Shown: positions 43,482 to 51,815, counted from the first letter of the stretch. The stretch: 64,000 bases of DNA from a halophilic archaeon SHRA6 (GCA_005239175.1 SOPS01000001.1:186001-250000), one strand, 5' to 3'. Numbers and translations are program-made. The notes: generated by a model not told the origin, from the sequence alone.

Positions 43482-44150
43482 CTACTGTCCTTTGATTTTT
43501 CGTTCGATCGCCTGACTCGGCACCGAGAGATCATCAATGAAGTTCTTGATGACCGCCTCCTCAGCGCGGTGGAGCGTCTCACTGCAGGTCGACTTTGCGA
43601 TCCCCGCAGCTTCGGCGAGTTCGGTCAGCGAGCAATCGCGTGGAGTATTGTAGTATCCCATCTCGACGGCCTGAAGCAAGAGGCGCTGTTGTTTTTCAGT
43701 CAGCAACTGACTCGTGTGCAGCCGTTCTTGGATATACTCGACCTCGAAGTCGAGTCCGAAGTTCCGAAACTGCGTGCCAAGTGCTGAAAGCCGCTCATGG
43801 CTGCCAGTCACATCTAACGTCGCCTTTCCGTTTTGCATTTCGACCGGGAAATCGATCGCCATCCCGGCCGACTGGGCCGAAAGCATGATGAGCGGCGCGG
43901 TCGTCTCAAACTGGACGGTCGCTTCCCCCTCAGTCCGTTGGAGAATTTCCATCTCAACGATCGTCTCATGTGCTCGTGCATCCGCTAACAGTTCGTCGAT
44001 ATCCTCGCTGATGAGCCGAAAGAGCGCAAATCCAGCGTCTTCGCTCGGAACTGCGCTCAGTACATGTAGCGTGGCCTCAGGGTACTTTCGAGAGATTTCC
44101 CCAACCCAAAGCAGCTCCGGCATTGTCAGCGTCAGCCGTGCCTGTGTCAT
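43482..44150 (-). CDS. Bat-type HTH transcriptional regulator of the denitrification island
   Basis: 222 residues. The N-terminal ligand-binding-like half has beta strands and no clear cysteine cluster, unlike the NarO regulator, which I recall as having an N-terminal CxxxC motif. The C-terminal HTH_10 domain is clear: LLTEKQQRLLLQAVEMGYYN, then CSLTELAEAAGIAKSTCSETLHRAEEAVIKNF (shown in part). Such Bat-family proteins control denitrification, DMSO reduction and bacterio-opsin in haloarchaea. It converges on nirK and has its own CGAA-N4-TTCG box, implying autoregulation. The effector is unknown. Confidence 0.88.
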   Translation of the reverse strand: MTQARLTLTMPELLWVGEISRKYPEATLHVLSAVPSEDAGFALFRLISEDIDELLADARAHETIVEMEILQRTEGEATVQFETTAPLIMLSAQSAGMAIDFPVEMQNGKATLDVTGSHERLSALGTQFRNFGLDFEVEYIQERLHTSQLLTEKQQRLLLQAVEMGYYNTPRDCSLTELAEAAGIAKSTCSETLHRAEEAVIKNFIDDLSVPSQAIERKIKGQ

Positions 44151-44195
44151 AGCTCACTGTTGAGCCACCGGACGTAAAGTGGTTTCGAGAAGAGT

Positions 44196-44207
44196 CGAAC
44201 ATGTTCG
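44196..44207 (-). promoter_or_regulatory. CGAA-N4-TTCG box upstream of the regulator
   Basis: CGAACATGTTCG, extended on both sides to TCGAACATGTTCGA, is perfectly palindromic and lies 46 bp before the regulator's ATG 44150. An ACTTTACG stretch between box and gene may serve as its TATA. This is the best copy of the four and suggests self-control by the regulator. Confidence 0.62.
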
Positions 44208-44233
44208 ACCAGAATGGCTGATCGGAGAGGACG

Positions 44234-44524
44234 TTACAGGTCTGTGACCCAGATCGCCGAGACAACTGCGCCGTCTGTCTGGACGCCGAGGAACGTCGGA
44301 CCAGGATCCGTTGCTGTCACGTACGTGTAGCCTCGATCGTCGAGTTTTGGATAGAGAAACTGTGGGGCGCGATCGTTCAACTGTACTAGCACGGTCTCCG
44401 CTGGCAGTTCGGTCAACAGTTCCAGCGTTTCTTTGAGCGGTCCCGGCGGACCCAACTCGCGAACGTCGAGGACCTCGACGGGGCGATCGCGTGGTACCGC
44501 TGGCTCTGTGGATGTCTCAGCCAT
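44234..44524 (-). CDS. DUF2249 family protein
   Basis: Small cytoplasmic protein of 96 residues from ATG 44524 (MAETSTEPAVPRDRPVEVLD). The family pattern is visible: VLDVRELGPPGPLKETLELLTELP, VLVQLNDRAPQFLYPKLDDRGY. A longer in-frame upstream extension is rejected because it is Pro/Ser-rich and overlaps the halocyanin gene. DUF2249 proteins often occur in haloarchaeal denitrification clusters. Function unknown; a small regulatory or redox role is plausible. It is divergent from the halocyanin gene. Confidence 0.85.
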   Translation of the reverse strand: MAETSTEPAVPRDRPVEVLDVRELGPPGPLKETLELLTELPAETVLVQLNDRAPQFLYPKLDDRGYTYVTATDPGPTFLGVQTDGAVVSAIWVTDL

Positions 44525-44565
44525 GACAAATAGAGGTAGCCACGGGCAATCCCAGTGGATTCTGC

Positions 44566-44577
44566 CGAACATGTTTG
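44566..44577 (+). promoter_or_regulatory. CGAA-N4-TTCG-like box before the halocyanin and DUF2249 genes
   Basis: CGAACATGTTTG differs from the perfect form at one base. It is 74 bp before the halocyanin start and 42 bp before the DUF2249 start on the other strand, so it could serve either. A GGTATATGTA stretch near 44613 may be the halocyanin TATA. Confidence 0.5.
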
Positions 44578-44639
44578 CCCATCTTGTCGCCGCCTGGGAA
44601 TGATCGTGCGAGGTATATGTACTGCCACCATACCATGTA

Positions 44640-45218
44640 ATGAGATCAATGACCGACAACAACCGGCTCGATCGGCGTAAGTTCGTACAGTTGACGGGCG
44701 CGACCGCAGCGACTGCGTTCATCGCGGGCTGTGCAGGCGGTGACGGAAACGGCGTCAATCCGAGCGAGGATGGGAACGGTGACGGTGGAAACGGCGACGA
44801 TGGCAACGGTGACGGTGGAAATGGCGACGATGGCAACGGTGGCAACGGCAATGGCGGTGATGGCGAATTCCTCGCCGAAGAGCCGGACTACGAGGGCTTT
44901 TTCGATGGCGTCGAGAACTACGAAGGAACTGCCGACATGACCGGCCAGGATTCGGTCTCCGTCTCGGTCGGAGCCGGCGGCGGGCTCATGTTCGAGCCGC
45001 CCGCAGTCGCGGTCAGCCCCGGCACGACCGTCACCTGGGAGTGGACCGGCGAAGGTGGTGCACACAACGTCGCCGCCGAGGACGGTGCATTCGAAAGCGA
45101 CACCGTCGAAGAGGAAGGTCACACCTTCGAACACACATTCGAGGAAGAAGGTGTCTTCACGTACGTGTGTACGCCTCACGAGGCACTCGGGATGAAAGGC
45201 GCGATCGTCGTACAGTAA
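44640..45218 (+). CDS. Halocyanin (blue copper electron carrier)
   Basis: Membrane-anchored cupredoxin of 192 residues (ATG 44640 or 44649). A Tat-type signal RRKFVQLTGATAATAFIAGC with lipobox precedes a low-complexity linker of repeated GDGGNGDDGN units, then the cupredoxin. Type 1 copper ligands are GGAHNV (His) and TYVCTPHEALGMKG (Cys, His, Met). Halocyanins pass electrons from the membrane to extracellular reductases such as NirK and NosZ, and the position in the island supports this. The linker DNA is a run of near-repeats that could vary in length among strains. Confidence 0.92.
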   Translation: MRSMTDNNRLDRRKFVQLTGATAATAFIAGCAGGDGNGVNPSEDGNGDGGNGDDGNGDGGNGDDGNGGNGNGGDGEFLAEEPDYEGFFDGVENYEGTADMTGQDSVSVSVGAGGGLMFEPPAVAVSPGTTVTWEWTGEGGAHNVAAEDGAFESDTVEEEGHTFEHTFEEEGVFTYVCTPHEALGMKGAIVVQ

Positions 45219-45335
45219 CGAGACCAGACTGGCGAACGATTCTCAAAGATCGTGTGGTCCGGCGAAACGATACACGATCGCGCATAGAACACTGAACTTC
45301 GAACCGTTTTTGGGCTCGACCGTCCAACAGCCCGC

Positions 45336-45890
45336 ATGACCAGAATTGTCGTTATCGACAACCACGGGCAATTCACGCACCTGGAGCACCGCGCGCTCCG
45401 GGATCTCGGCGTGGATACCGAACTCATCGACAACGAGACCGCACCCGAAGCGGTCGAGGCCGACGGGATCGTCCTCTCGGGCGGCCCTGACATGGATCGT
45501 GCGGGTCGGTCTCCGGAGTATCTCGACGGCGATCGACCTGTTCTTGGGATCTGTCTGGGGATGCAGTTGATCGCCGAGGAGCTGGGCGGATCGGTCGGCT
45601 CAGGCGACTACGGCGGCTACGCAGACGTCGATGTCGAGATCGTCGACGATGAAGACCCGCTCGTGGGATCGCTGGCTCCCAAGACACGCGTGTGGGCGAG
45701 CCACGCTGACGAGGTCAAAACCGTCCCAGACGGCTTTACTCGTACCGCAAAAAGTGACGTCTGTGGAGTCGAGGCGATGAGTAACCCCGAGGCAGGACTG
45801 TACGGCGTCCAGTGGCACCCAGAAGTTGCGCACACAGAGCAAGGCCAGGAAGTCTTCGAGAACTTCCTCGCGGTCTGTGACTCCTGGTAG
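45336..45890 (+). CDS. guaAA: GMP synthase subunit A (glutamine amidotransferase)
   Basis: Archaeal split GMP synthase: this 184-residue subunit hydrolyses glutamine and passes ammonia to the PP-ATPase subunit, which is not in the window. The class I amidotransferase triad is visible: LGICLGMQLIAEE with the nucleophilic Cys, and YGVQWHPEVAHTEQG with His and Glu. An oxyanion motif LSGGPDMDRA is near the start. The stop codon (TGG TAG) is the start of a five-copy 30-bp array that fills the gap to the next gene. Confidence 0.95.
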   Translation: MTRIVVIDNHGQFTHLEHRALRDLGVDTELIDNETAPEAVEADGIVLSGGPDMDRAGRSPEYLDGDRPVLGICLGMQLIAEELGGSVGSGDYGGYADVDVEIVDDEDPLVGSLAPKTRVWASHADEVKTVPDGFTRTAKSDVCGVEAMSNPEAGLYGVQWHPEVAHTEQGQEVFENFLAVCDSW

Positions 45891-46036
45891 TGGCCGGGAG
45901 AACGAACGTGGGCTGGGTAGTGGCCGACAGAACGAACGTGGGCTGGGTAGTGGCCGGGAGAACGAACGTGGGCTGCGTAGTGGCCGGGAGAACGAACGTG
46001 GGCTGCGTAGTGGCCGGGAGAACGAACGTGGGCTGC
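45887..46036 (+). repeat. Five-copy 30-bp array at the 3' end of guaAA
   Basis: Units of exactly 30 bp run 45887-45916, 45917-45946, 45947-45976, 45977-46006 and 46007-46036. The unit begins GTAGTGGCCGGGAGAAC and ends near ACGTGGGCTG. The gene's TAG is the TAG of unit 1, and all five copies keep it. Because the period is a multiple of three, several frames stay open in the array and yield spurious 10-residue repeat proteins. No spacers, so not a CRISPR. Confidence 0.9.
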
Positions 46037-46094
46037 AAGAGTAGCTTCCGTGGGCTTCTGCTCGCGATATGTCACCGGACCCGATCCCGGAAGT

Positions 46095-46580
46095 TCACCG
46101 ATCGGAGTCGGGTATCACCGAGTCAACGTCAGCCATAGCCGGGTCATCTACGGGACGAATTCGCGTGACGAACACCGGAATCTCTGCGGTTCGGACGACC
46201 CGTTCTGTCACGCTGCCGGCGTGGATGAACCGCCCGATCGCCGATCGGCCATGCGTCCCAACGACAATGATATTCGCATCGTACTGATCTGCGGCCGCAA
46301 CGATCTCCGCTGCGGGAACCCCTCGACGAAGGTGTTTGTGTACGCTAATTTCGTGCTCTGTAGCGGCTGTTTCGACCGCCTCAAGCGCTTTTGTGCCCTC
46401 GTCTTCCATCCGCTCGACGACCATATCGTACTCAGTTGCGCTCGGGTAGCGTCGATCGACGACATACAGCGCGTGGATCTCCGCGTCCGAGAGGCCCGCC
46501 AAGCGAATACTATGTTCGATGACCGGCGTAGATCCAGGGCTGCCGTCTGTCGCAACGAGTATCCGATCGTACGAATCCAT
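46095..46580 (-). CDS. Universal stress protein (UspA family)
   Basis: ATP-binding Usp-fold protein of 161 residues from ATG 46580 (MDSYDRILVATDGSPGSTPV). Family features: ILVATDGSPGS at the start, YDANIIVVGTHGRSAIGRFIHAGSVTERVVR with the nucleotide-binding G-x2-G-x9-G(S/T)-type loop, and VPVFV-like end. It is a single-domain Usp with a short extra C-terminal tail (DDPAMADVDSVIPDSDR). Likely a stress-related regulator; the target is not known. Confidence 0.9.
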   Translation of the reverse strand: MDSYDRILVATDGSPGSTPVIEHSIRLAGLSDAEIHALYVVDRRYPSATEYDMVVERMEDEGTKALEAVETAATEHEISVHKHLRRGVPAAEIVAAADQYDANIIVVGTHGRSAIGRFIHAGSVTERVVRTAEIPVFVTRIRPVDDPAMADVDSVIPDSDR

Positions 46581-46623
46581 GCGTGTCACTGACACGTACG
46601 GATAAAAAATAGTCTCCGGTCGA

Positions 46624-46830
46624 TCAGGTTCGACGGAGGCGGAGCTCACGCGTCGATATTGATCCACAACTCGGGCAGACGTGGCGGTACTGCACCCGAC
46701 TGCCAGTCGTCACCGCCTGCCACCCGCCGTCGGTATCGTCATAGCCACACGCTGGACAGGTCCGTCCGGTTCGATCGAGGCGCATTTTGTACCGATCGAG
46801 TGCCGTCGTGCCAATGGTATGTGTGGACAT
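46624..46830 (-). CDS. Small zinc-finger protein, HVO_0649-like
   Basis: 68-residue protein with two zinc knuckles: TCPACGYDDTDGGWQ and HVCPSCGSISTRE, CxxC plus CxxC. The head TTALDRYKMRLDR and the VQYRHVC stretch match what I recall as the HVO_0649 family of haloarchaeal zinc-finger proteins, unverified. Such small zinc-finger proteins often act as regulators. It stands alone; an AT-rich block ATAATTATT near 46856 may be its promoter. Confidence 0.75.
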   Translation of the reverse strand: MSTHTIGTTALDRYKMRLDRTGRTCPACGYDDTDGGWQAVTTGSRVQYRHVCPSCGSISTRELRLRRT

Positions 46831-46903
46831 ACCAGTATCTACGGAGTATATCTACATAATTATTCCGTATGAATATGGATTGGTCGCGCTGCGAGGAGAT
46901 CGA

Positions 46904-47140
46904 CTACGCAAACAGTTCGTCAACGGCTGATTCGGCCGCGTCAACCGCCTCCTGTGCGACCACGTCCGGATCGGGATCGTCGGGCGCGTTGAGGTAGACA
47001 TCAACCTCCAGCACATCGTCTTCGAACTTCACTGTGACATCGAAGTCACGAACGTCAGACTGCGAATAGTTCGAGAAGATCACGCCCTCTGCGGCCTCCG
47101 CAGCAGCGTTGACGACCTCCTCGTCGGTCGGTTCACCCAT
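46904..47140 (-). CDS. DUF3194 family protein
   Basis: Protein of 78 residues (MGEPTDEEVVNAAAEAAEGV) with a helix-strand-strand-helix layout; FDVTVKFEDDVLEVDVYLNAPDD is the central pair of strands. It ends the operon DUF2103 - rpl37ae - rpoP - pcc1 - pfdB - DUF3194, a linkage seen in other haloarchaea. The gap to pfdB is 6 bp. The function is unknown; linkage suggests a role near prefoldin or translation. Confidence 0.85.
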   Translation of the reverse strand: MGEPTDEEVVNAAAEAAEGVIFSNYSQSDVRDFDVTVKFEDDVLEVDVYLNAPDDPDPDVVAQEAVDAAESAVDELFA

Positions 47141-47146
47141 ATCGAA

Positions 47147-47542
47147 TTATGCGCCGCCAGCGCCACCGGGGCCGGTTGGGCCGCCCGGACCGCCCATGCT
47201 GCCTTGCAGCATCTGCTGAAGCTCTTCTTGAAGATCCTCGAACTGGCTGCGAACGCGATCTTCCTGTTTGGTGAGCTGTTCAACACGAATTTCGAGGCTG
47301 TCGACCTTGTCTTCGAGGTCCTCGCTGGCTTCCTCGAGGTCCGTCTCGATGAAGAGTTCGCCGACCTCTCGGTACATCGTCGCGTCATCTTCAACATCGT
47401 CGAGCGCGTTCAGCGCAGTCTGGGCCTCGTTGAGTGCCGTCTCCGTAGACTGTTTCTGCTGGGCGACGTTCTGGGCTGTCTCTTGAAGCTCCTGTAGGGT
47501 CTCGAGCTTCTCCTGTGCTTCCGGTGGTAGATTACCCTGCAT
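47147..47542 (-). CDS. pfdB: Prefoldin subunit beta
   Basis: Chaperone subunit of 131 residues that forms the tentacle-like hexamer with prefoldin alpha and passes nascent proteins to the thermosome. Two long coiled coils flank a beta hairpin: the first in [21 protein letters not shown] and the second in [23 protein letters not shown]. The hairpin core is [15 protein letters not shown]. The tail is Gly/Pro-rich ([15 protein letters not shown]), flexible. It lies in the conserved operon with pcc1 and DUF3194. Confidence 0.93.
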   Translation of the reverse strand: MQGNLPPEAQEKLETLQELQETAQNVAQQKQSTETALNEAQTALNALDDVEDDATMYREVGELFIETDLEEASEDLEDKVDSLEIRVEQLTKQEDRVRSQFEDLQEELQQMLQGSMGGPGGPTGPGGAGGA

Positions 47543-47605
47543 GGACGGATCGATGGCCGCCAGCGGGAAAAACCCGCGGGATTCCGATAGCGACCGCTCG
47601 GTCCG

Positions 47606-47878
47606 CTATTCGGCGGTTTGAGGCGGTTTCGACCCGTTTGCGACTGATTCAGCGACAGAGACAAGTCGGGTCCAGCTGTTCGTTCCGGCGCGAAGCGCGA
47701 CGAGATCGCTCGCCGATACCCGAACGAGAATAGTTTTGTCGTCACGGTCGACCGTTGCGGTCGCTCTGTCGTCATCAATCTCGCCGACTTCGACCGCGAT
47801 CGCGTCGGCGACAGTCGCTGCCAGTTCGGCGGAATCGTAGGAAAATGAAAGCGAAGCGGTGTGAGCAGCGCGGTCCAT
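47606..47878 (-). CDS. pcc1: KEOPS complex subunit Pcc1
   Basis: Small alpha/beta protein of 90 residues that dimerises and connects Kae1 in the KEOPS complex, needed for t6A modification of tRNA. The sequence begins MDRAAHTASLSFSYDSAELA with the paired strands, then DDRATATVDRDDKTILVRVSASDLVALRAGTNSWTRLV (shown in part), where the ADLxxLRxxxN pattern is the family hallmark. It is encoded between rpoP and pfdB, in the same operon order as in related haloarchaea. Confidence 0.9.
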   Translation of the reverse strand: MDRAAHTASLSFSYDSAELAATVADAIAVEVGEIDDDRATATVDRDDKTILVRVSASDLVALRAGTNSWTRLVSVAESVANGSKPPQTAE

Positions 47879-47894
47879 GCGGGCGATCGCCGCG

Positions 47895-48029
47895 TTACTT
47901 GACGTCGACTTCTTTGATGTCGCGGGCGCGCTCTTTCAGCAGTACCCGGTGGCCACAGTAGGGACACCGGACGCCGCCGTACTCGTCGAGTTCGACGTCG
48001 CGTTTACAACGGGAACACTTGTAGCTCAT
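47895..48029 (-). CDS. rpoP: DNA-directed RNA polymerase subunit P
   Basis: 44-residue zinc-ribbon subunit of archaeal RNA polymerase: [20 protein letters not shown], then [20 protein letters not shown]. Both CxxC pairs (CSRC, CPYC) are intact, in contrast to L37ae next door and TFB elsewhere in the window, so loss of zinc ligands is not general. Homologue of Rpb12. Gaps to rpl37ae and pcc1 are 14 and 16 bp; one operon. Confidence 0.95.
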   Translation of the reverse strand: MSYKCSRCKRDVELDEYGGVRCPYCGHRVLLKERARDIKEVDVK

Positions 48030-48043
48030 AGTGAGAGTTGGGG

Positions 48044-48310
48044 TTATTCTTCGTCCGCGAGCGCTGCGCGGATCGATCGTCGGACCTGCGTGCCGCCGGG
48101 AGTCTGTGGCTTGTACGCGCCGCCGGCGAACTTCTCGCCGGTCTCCTCGTTGATCCAGATGCCCGTCCCGATCCGCTTGACGCTGTCGCCGTCGACAGTT
48201 GCATCACGCATCTCGGCTTCGATGTCTTTGACCCGTTTCCGGGCGACTCGCCCATAGCGTGCGCCGAATCGACCGGCGCTACCGACGGTTCGTGCCTGCT
48301 TGTCAGCCAT
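48044..48310 (-). CDS. rpl37ae: Large ribosomal subunit protein L37ae without zinc cysteines
   Basis: 88 residues from ATG 48310 ([20 protein letters not shown]), the start of the classic block [22 protein letters not shown]. The C-terminal part also matches: TGIW, then [16 protein letters not shown] and RRSIRAAL. Between them the usual zinc ribbon CPxCG...CxxC is replaced: [20 protein letters not shown] has D and V where the first two Cys belong, and INEETGEKF has N and T where the second two belong. So it keeps length and register but loses all four ligands. Operon context is standard. Codon use is normal, so this is not a decayed copy. Confidence 0.9.
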   Translation of the reverse strand: MADKQARTVGSAGRFGARYGRVARKRVKDIEAEMRDATVDGDSVKRIGTGIWINEETGEKFAGGAYKPQTPGGTQVRRSIRAALADEE

Positions 48311-48458
48311 AGTGGGAGAGAGTATCCGAGGCGAGAACAAAAAGGTGTTGAGTCGAATCGGTCGTGTGCCGCCGTCACATCCGGCGTACGAACCGTTTTG
48401 ATCGGCAGCCGTCGCGGCGTGGTCGATTGAGGGGTGGTAGTGCGAGGCACCTACGAGG

Positions 48459-49190
48459 CTACTGGAGCTCCGCTTCTCGGAGTGCCTCATTGAGATCGTC
48501 GCGGACCCGTTCGCCGGTTTCGCGATTCATCGCGGTCGTGACCACCCGATTCTCCTGGACGCTCGATCCATCGCGCAACAGCATCCGGACGTTGCCGTTG
48601 CCGTCCGCCCGGGTGATTTTCGCACGGAGCCCAGACTGCGATCCCGTTCCGCCGGCGTCGATCGGCCCCGGGATGATCTTTTTGACGTGTGGGTGACCCG
48701 CAACGACGGCGATCGCCTTGCGGCCCTTTCGGCCGCCGATCAACGTGGAGTGGCGGCCGCCGAGTTTCTCTCTCGGTGGCGTCTCGACGACCTCCAGCGC
48801 ACGAGAGCCGCGGCGATCGATCACCGATTGGACGGGTTCGTCGTCGGGGACGCGGTAGAACTCGTAGTGCAGTTGAGCGTTGGTCTCACGGAGCGGTTCG
48901 CGCTCGCCGGCGGCGAAGACGGTTTCGGGGCGCTTGCGGCGAACCTCGTCGGCAACCCGGCCGGCGAAGTTCCGTAGTTCGACCACCACGGCGCGATCGT
49001 CTCGATCGTCGTCGGGTTCGGGCACGGTTGTGATCGTCGTCTCGCCGAGGATAGACTCTCCATCGAGCATTGTCAGCGTCGCCTTGTCGCGATCGAACTT
49101 GATCACGACCGCATCGCAGTTCGCGGTGCCACACGACAAACAGTAGTCACCGGGGCGATCGAGCGGGGTGTGACACCGCGAGCACTCCAT
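48459..49190 (-). CDS. DUF2103 family protein with zinc-ribbon N-terminus
   Basis: 243 residues from ATG 49190 ([20 protein letters not shown]). An N-terminal zinc knuckle (CSRC, CLSC) precedes a beta-rich domain ending in [46 protein letters not shown] (shown in part), the DUF2103 block with conserved His and Lys. It precedes rpl37ae by about 150 bp on the same strand. DUF2103 was proposed as a metal-binding family; the linkage suggests a ribosome- or RNA-related role. Confidence 0.85.
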   Translation of the reverse strand: MECSRCHTPLDRPGDYCLSCGTANCDAVVIKFDRDKATLTMLDGESILGETTITTVPEPDDDRDDRAVVVELRNFAGRVADEVRRKRPETVFAAGEREPLRETNAQLHYEFYRVPDDEPVQSVIDRRGSRALEVVETPPREKLGGRHSTLIGGRKGRKAIAVVAGHPHVKKIIPGPIDAGGTGSQSGLRAKITRADGNGNVRMLLRDGSSVQENRVVTTAMNRETGERVRDDLNEALREAELQ

Positions 49191-49317
49191 TATCCGGTGT
49201 ACGATCGGGACGGCTAAAACTCCGTTCGTTTCCGCCAGCCCCAGTTCGTGAGTTGAGTACCGATGAGACGTTTGTCGCCGACATCTCGCCACCGGGTAGC
49301 GTCAAACGACGTCGTTG

Positions 49318-50289
49318 CTACTCGTGGCCGGACACACGAACCGCCTCGTATGGTTCTTCGAGATAGTCGAGCTCACTGGCCGAGAGATCGATCTCGACCG
49401 CCTCGACCGCTTCTTCGAGATGTTCGACGCTCGAGGTGCCGACGATCGGCGCAGTCACCACGTCTTTGTGGAGTACCCACGCGAGCGCGATTTGCGCCAT
49501 CGATCGGTCCTTCTCGTCGGCGAGTTCCTGTACGCGAGCGTTGATTTCCTCACCGCCGCCCTCCCGATACGGCCGGCCGATCGACGTCTCGTGTTCTCCG
49601 CGTGTGGTCGCGTCGTCTTGTTCGTAGGGCCGCGCGAGATAGCCCGCTGCGATCGGGCTCCACGGAATCACACCGATGTCCTCGTTTTCGCACACCGGAA
49701 GCATCTCGCGTTCCTCCTCGCGGTACGCGAGGTTGTAGAGGTTCTGCATCGTCTCGAAGCGAGCGAGGCCGAGCCGATCGCTCGTGTGCAGCGCCGACTG
49801 GAACTGGTGGGCCCACATTGAGGAGGCGCCGATGTGTCTGACCTGTCCGCGCCGGATTGTGTCGTCAAGCGCCCGAAGTGTCGTCTCGATCGGAACGTCG
49901 TAATCCCACCGGTGGATCTGGTAGAGATCGACGACATCCATCCCGAGTCGATCCAGCGAGTCCGACAGCTCCTGTTCGATCGTTTTCCGAGAGAGACCAG
50001 CCGAGTGGGGCTTCTCGCCCACACCGAAGCGTACCTTCGTGGCGACGGTGAACTCGTCGCGATCGTATTCGGACAGCGCCTCCCCGAGGATCTCCTCGCT
50101 CTCGCCCGCCGAGTAGACGTTTGCGGTGTCGAAGAAGGTGATCCCGAGCTCGATCGCCCGATCGACGAGTTTCTGGCCTGCCTCCGCGTCGAGCATCCAC
50201 TCGTCGCGGTTTTCCTTGCCGAAGCTCATACAGCCCAAACAGAGTTTGCTGACCTCGATTCCTGTTGACCCAAGAGTCGTGTATTCCAT
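49318..50289 (-). CDS. Aldo/keto reductase
   Basis: NADPH-dependent TIM-barrel oxidoreductase of 323 residues from ATG 50289 (MEYTTLGSTGIEVSKLCLGC). The family signatures are present: FDTANVYSAGESEEILGEAL with the catalytic Asp and Tyr, VDLYQIHRWDYDVPIETTLRAL with a conserved His, and the C-terminal cofactor loop TAPIVGTSSVEHLEEAVEA. It resembles YajO/YccK-type reductases that act on varied carbonyls. No operon partner. The catalytic tetrad appears complete. Confidence 0.92.
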   Translation of the reverse strand: MEYTTLGSTGIEVSKLCLGCMSFGKENRDEWMLDAEAGQKLVDRAIELGITFFDTANVYSAGESEEILGEALSEYDRDEFTVATKVRFGVGEKPHSAGLSRKTIEQELSDSLDRLGMDVVDLYQIHRWDYDVPIETTLRALDDTIRRGQVRHIGASSMWAHQFQSALHTSDRLGLARFETMQNLYNLAYREEEREMLPVCENEDIGVIPWSPIAAGYLARPYEQDDATTRGEHETSIGRPYREGGGEEINARVQELADEKDRSMAQIALAWVLHKDVVTAPIVGTSSVEHLEEAVEAVEIDLSASELDYLEEPYEAVRVSGHE

Positions 50290-50465
50290 AGTGGCCGATC
50301 GCCGGGGAGCCACATAGTGTTGTGTGTCCACCGCTCTCCGCGGTCGTCTGGTGGGTCCATCTCTCCTCGCGATCGTGAGCTATCGGGCGATTACGTAGCA
50401 GTCGGATTGCCGGACACACTGCTGGTTTCGCTACAATTAACCCCTGTTCACCGTAGCAATAGATA

Positions 50466-51677
50466 ATGACACATGCGTGGAGAGACACCATTTCTCTGAC
50501 CGGCGAACAGCGGCTCGTTCGCGACAGCATTCGGGACCTGTGTTCGGACTTCGATGCGGCATACTGGCGTGAGGCCGATCGATCGGAGACGTACCCTTCG
50601 GAGTTTGTCGACGCGCTCGCCGACCACGGCTGGCTTGGAATCCTCGTTCCCGAGGAGTATGGCGGAGCTGGCATGAGTACCTCGGAAGTTGTGGTGATGA
50701 TGGAAGAGATCGCCGCCAGCGGCGGTGGCTTCTCGGCGCCCCAGGCGATCCACGGCGGGATATACAACAGCGTGCCGCTCGTGAAGTACGCGAGCGAGGA
50801 GCTCAAATCCGAGTTACTCCCACGCGTTGCCAGTGGCGAGGCGTCGATCCAGTCGTTCGGACTGACCGAGCCAAATGCCGGATCGAACTCGACGGCAATC
50901 GAAACCCGTGCCGAGCGGACCGACGACGGCGATGCGTACAGTATCAACGGCCAGAAGATCTGGATCTCTCGTGTCGATCAGAGTGATTACATCCTCCTCA
51001 TGGCCCGAACCACACCTCGAGCGGAAGTGGAAAAATCGACTCGCGGTATCTCGATGTTCCTCGTCGATCTGGCGGACGCCTACGAACAGGATGGCCTAGA
51101 GATCGAAGCGATCGACAAGACCGCAAGCGGCTTCGTCCACTCCTTCGAGATGTGGTTTTCGGATCTCCGGGTGCCGGCAGAGAACCTCATCGGCGAGGAA
51201 GGCCGCGGGTTCTATCAGGTGCTCGACGGGCTCAACGAAGAGCGGCTCGTCATCGCCGCCGAGTGTGTTGGGCTCGGAGAGGCCGCCTTAGAGCGGGCGA
51301 TCGACTACGCGAACGACCGGGAAGTGTTCGGCCGGCCGATCGGCGCGAACCAGGCGATCCAACACCCGATCGCCGAGGCATACGCGCATGTGCTCGCCGC
51401 CAAGCAGCTTGTGTACGCCGCGGCCGAAGAACTCGATGATACTGATCAAAAAGACGCCGGCGCGCGAGCAAACGTCGCAAAGTACCTCGCGGCGGACGCG
51501 GCGTTCAAGGCGGCAGACGCCGCCGTCCAGACCCACGGTGGCTTCGGTGTCGCTCGCGAGTACGACGTGGAGCGATACTTCCGGGAAGCACGGCTCACCC
51601 GGCTCGTTCCAATCACCCAACAACTCGCACTGAACTACCTCGGCGAAACAGTGCTCGGACTCCCGCGATCGTACTGA
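50466..51677 (+). CDS. Acyl-CoA dehydrogenase
   Basis: FAD enzyme of 403 residues for the first step of fatty acyl-CoA oxidation. N-terminal helices with GILVPEEYGGAGMSTSEVVVMMEE; middle beta domain QSFGLTEPNAGSNSTAIETRAER with the FAD-binding stretch; then ISRVDQSDYILLMART; and C-terminal helices with ERLVIAAECVGLGEAALERA and DAAVQTHGGFGVAREYDVERYFREARLTRL (shown in part), where the conserved helix holds GGxG. The catalytic Glu position in short- and medium-chain forms is not clear from reading alone. Chain-length preference is unknown. Confidence 0.92.
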   Translation: MTHAWRDTISLTGEQRLVRDSIRDLCSDFDAAYWREADRSETYPSEFVDALADHGWLGILVPEEYGGAGMSTSEVVVMMEEIAASGGGFSAPQAIHGGIYNSVPLVKYASEELKSELLPRVASGEASIQSFGLTEPNAGSNSTAIETRAERTDDGDAYSINGQKIWISRVDQSDYILLMARTTPRAEVEKSTRGISMFLVDLADAYEQDGLEIEAIDKTASGFVHSFEMWFSDLRVPAENLIGEEGRGFYQVLDGLNEERLVIAAECVGLGEAALERAIDYANDREVFGRPIGANQAIQHPIAEAYAHVLAAKQLVYAAAEELDDTDQKDAGARANVAKYLAADAAFKAADAAVQTHGGFGVAREYDVERYFREARLTRLVPITQQLALNYLGETVLGLPRSY

Positions 51678-51815
51678 TCGCCGACGAAGTGCTCGTATCG
51701 TGACTGCGATGATCGAGTATATATAAAACAGTCGGACAATCCCCAGCAGGTAAGGGAGGGCCGTCAATTACAACTTGTCAAAACCAAAAACCCAGTCTAT
51801 GCGATACAGCGTCGT

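Noticed and set aside
45736-46138. Reading frames with 10-residue repeats on both strands over the guaAA array
   Set aside because: They exist only because the 30-bp period is a multiple of three. No start context or codon bias supports a protein.
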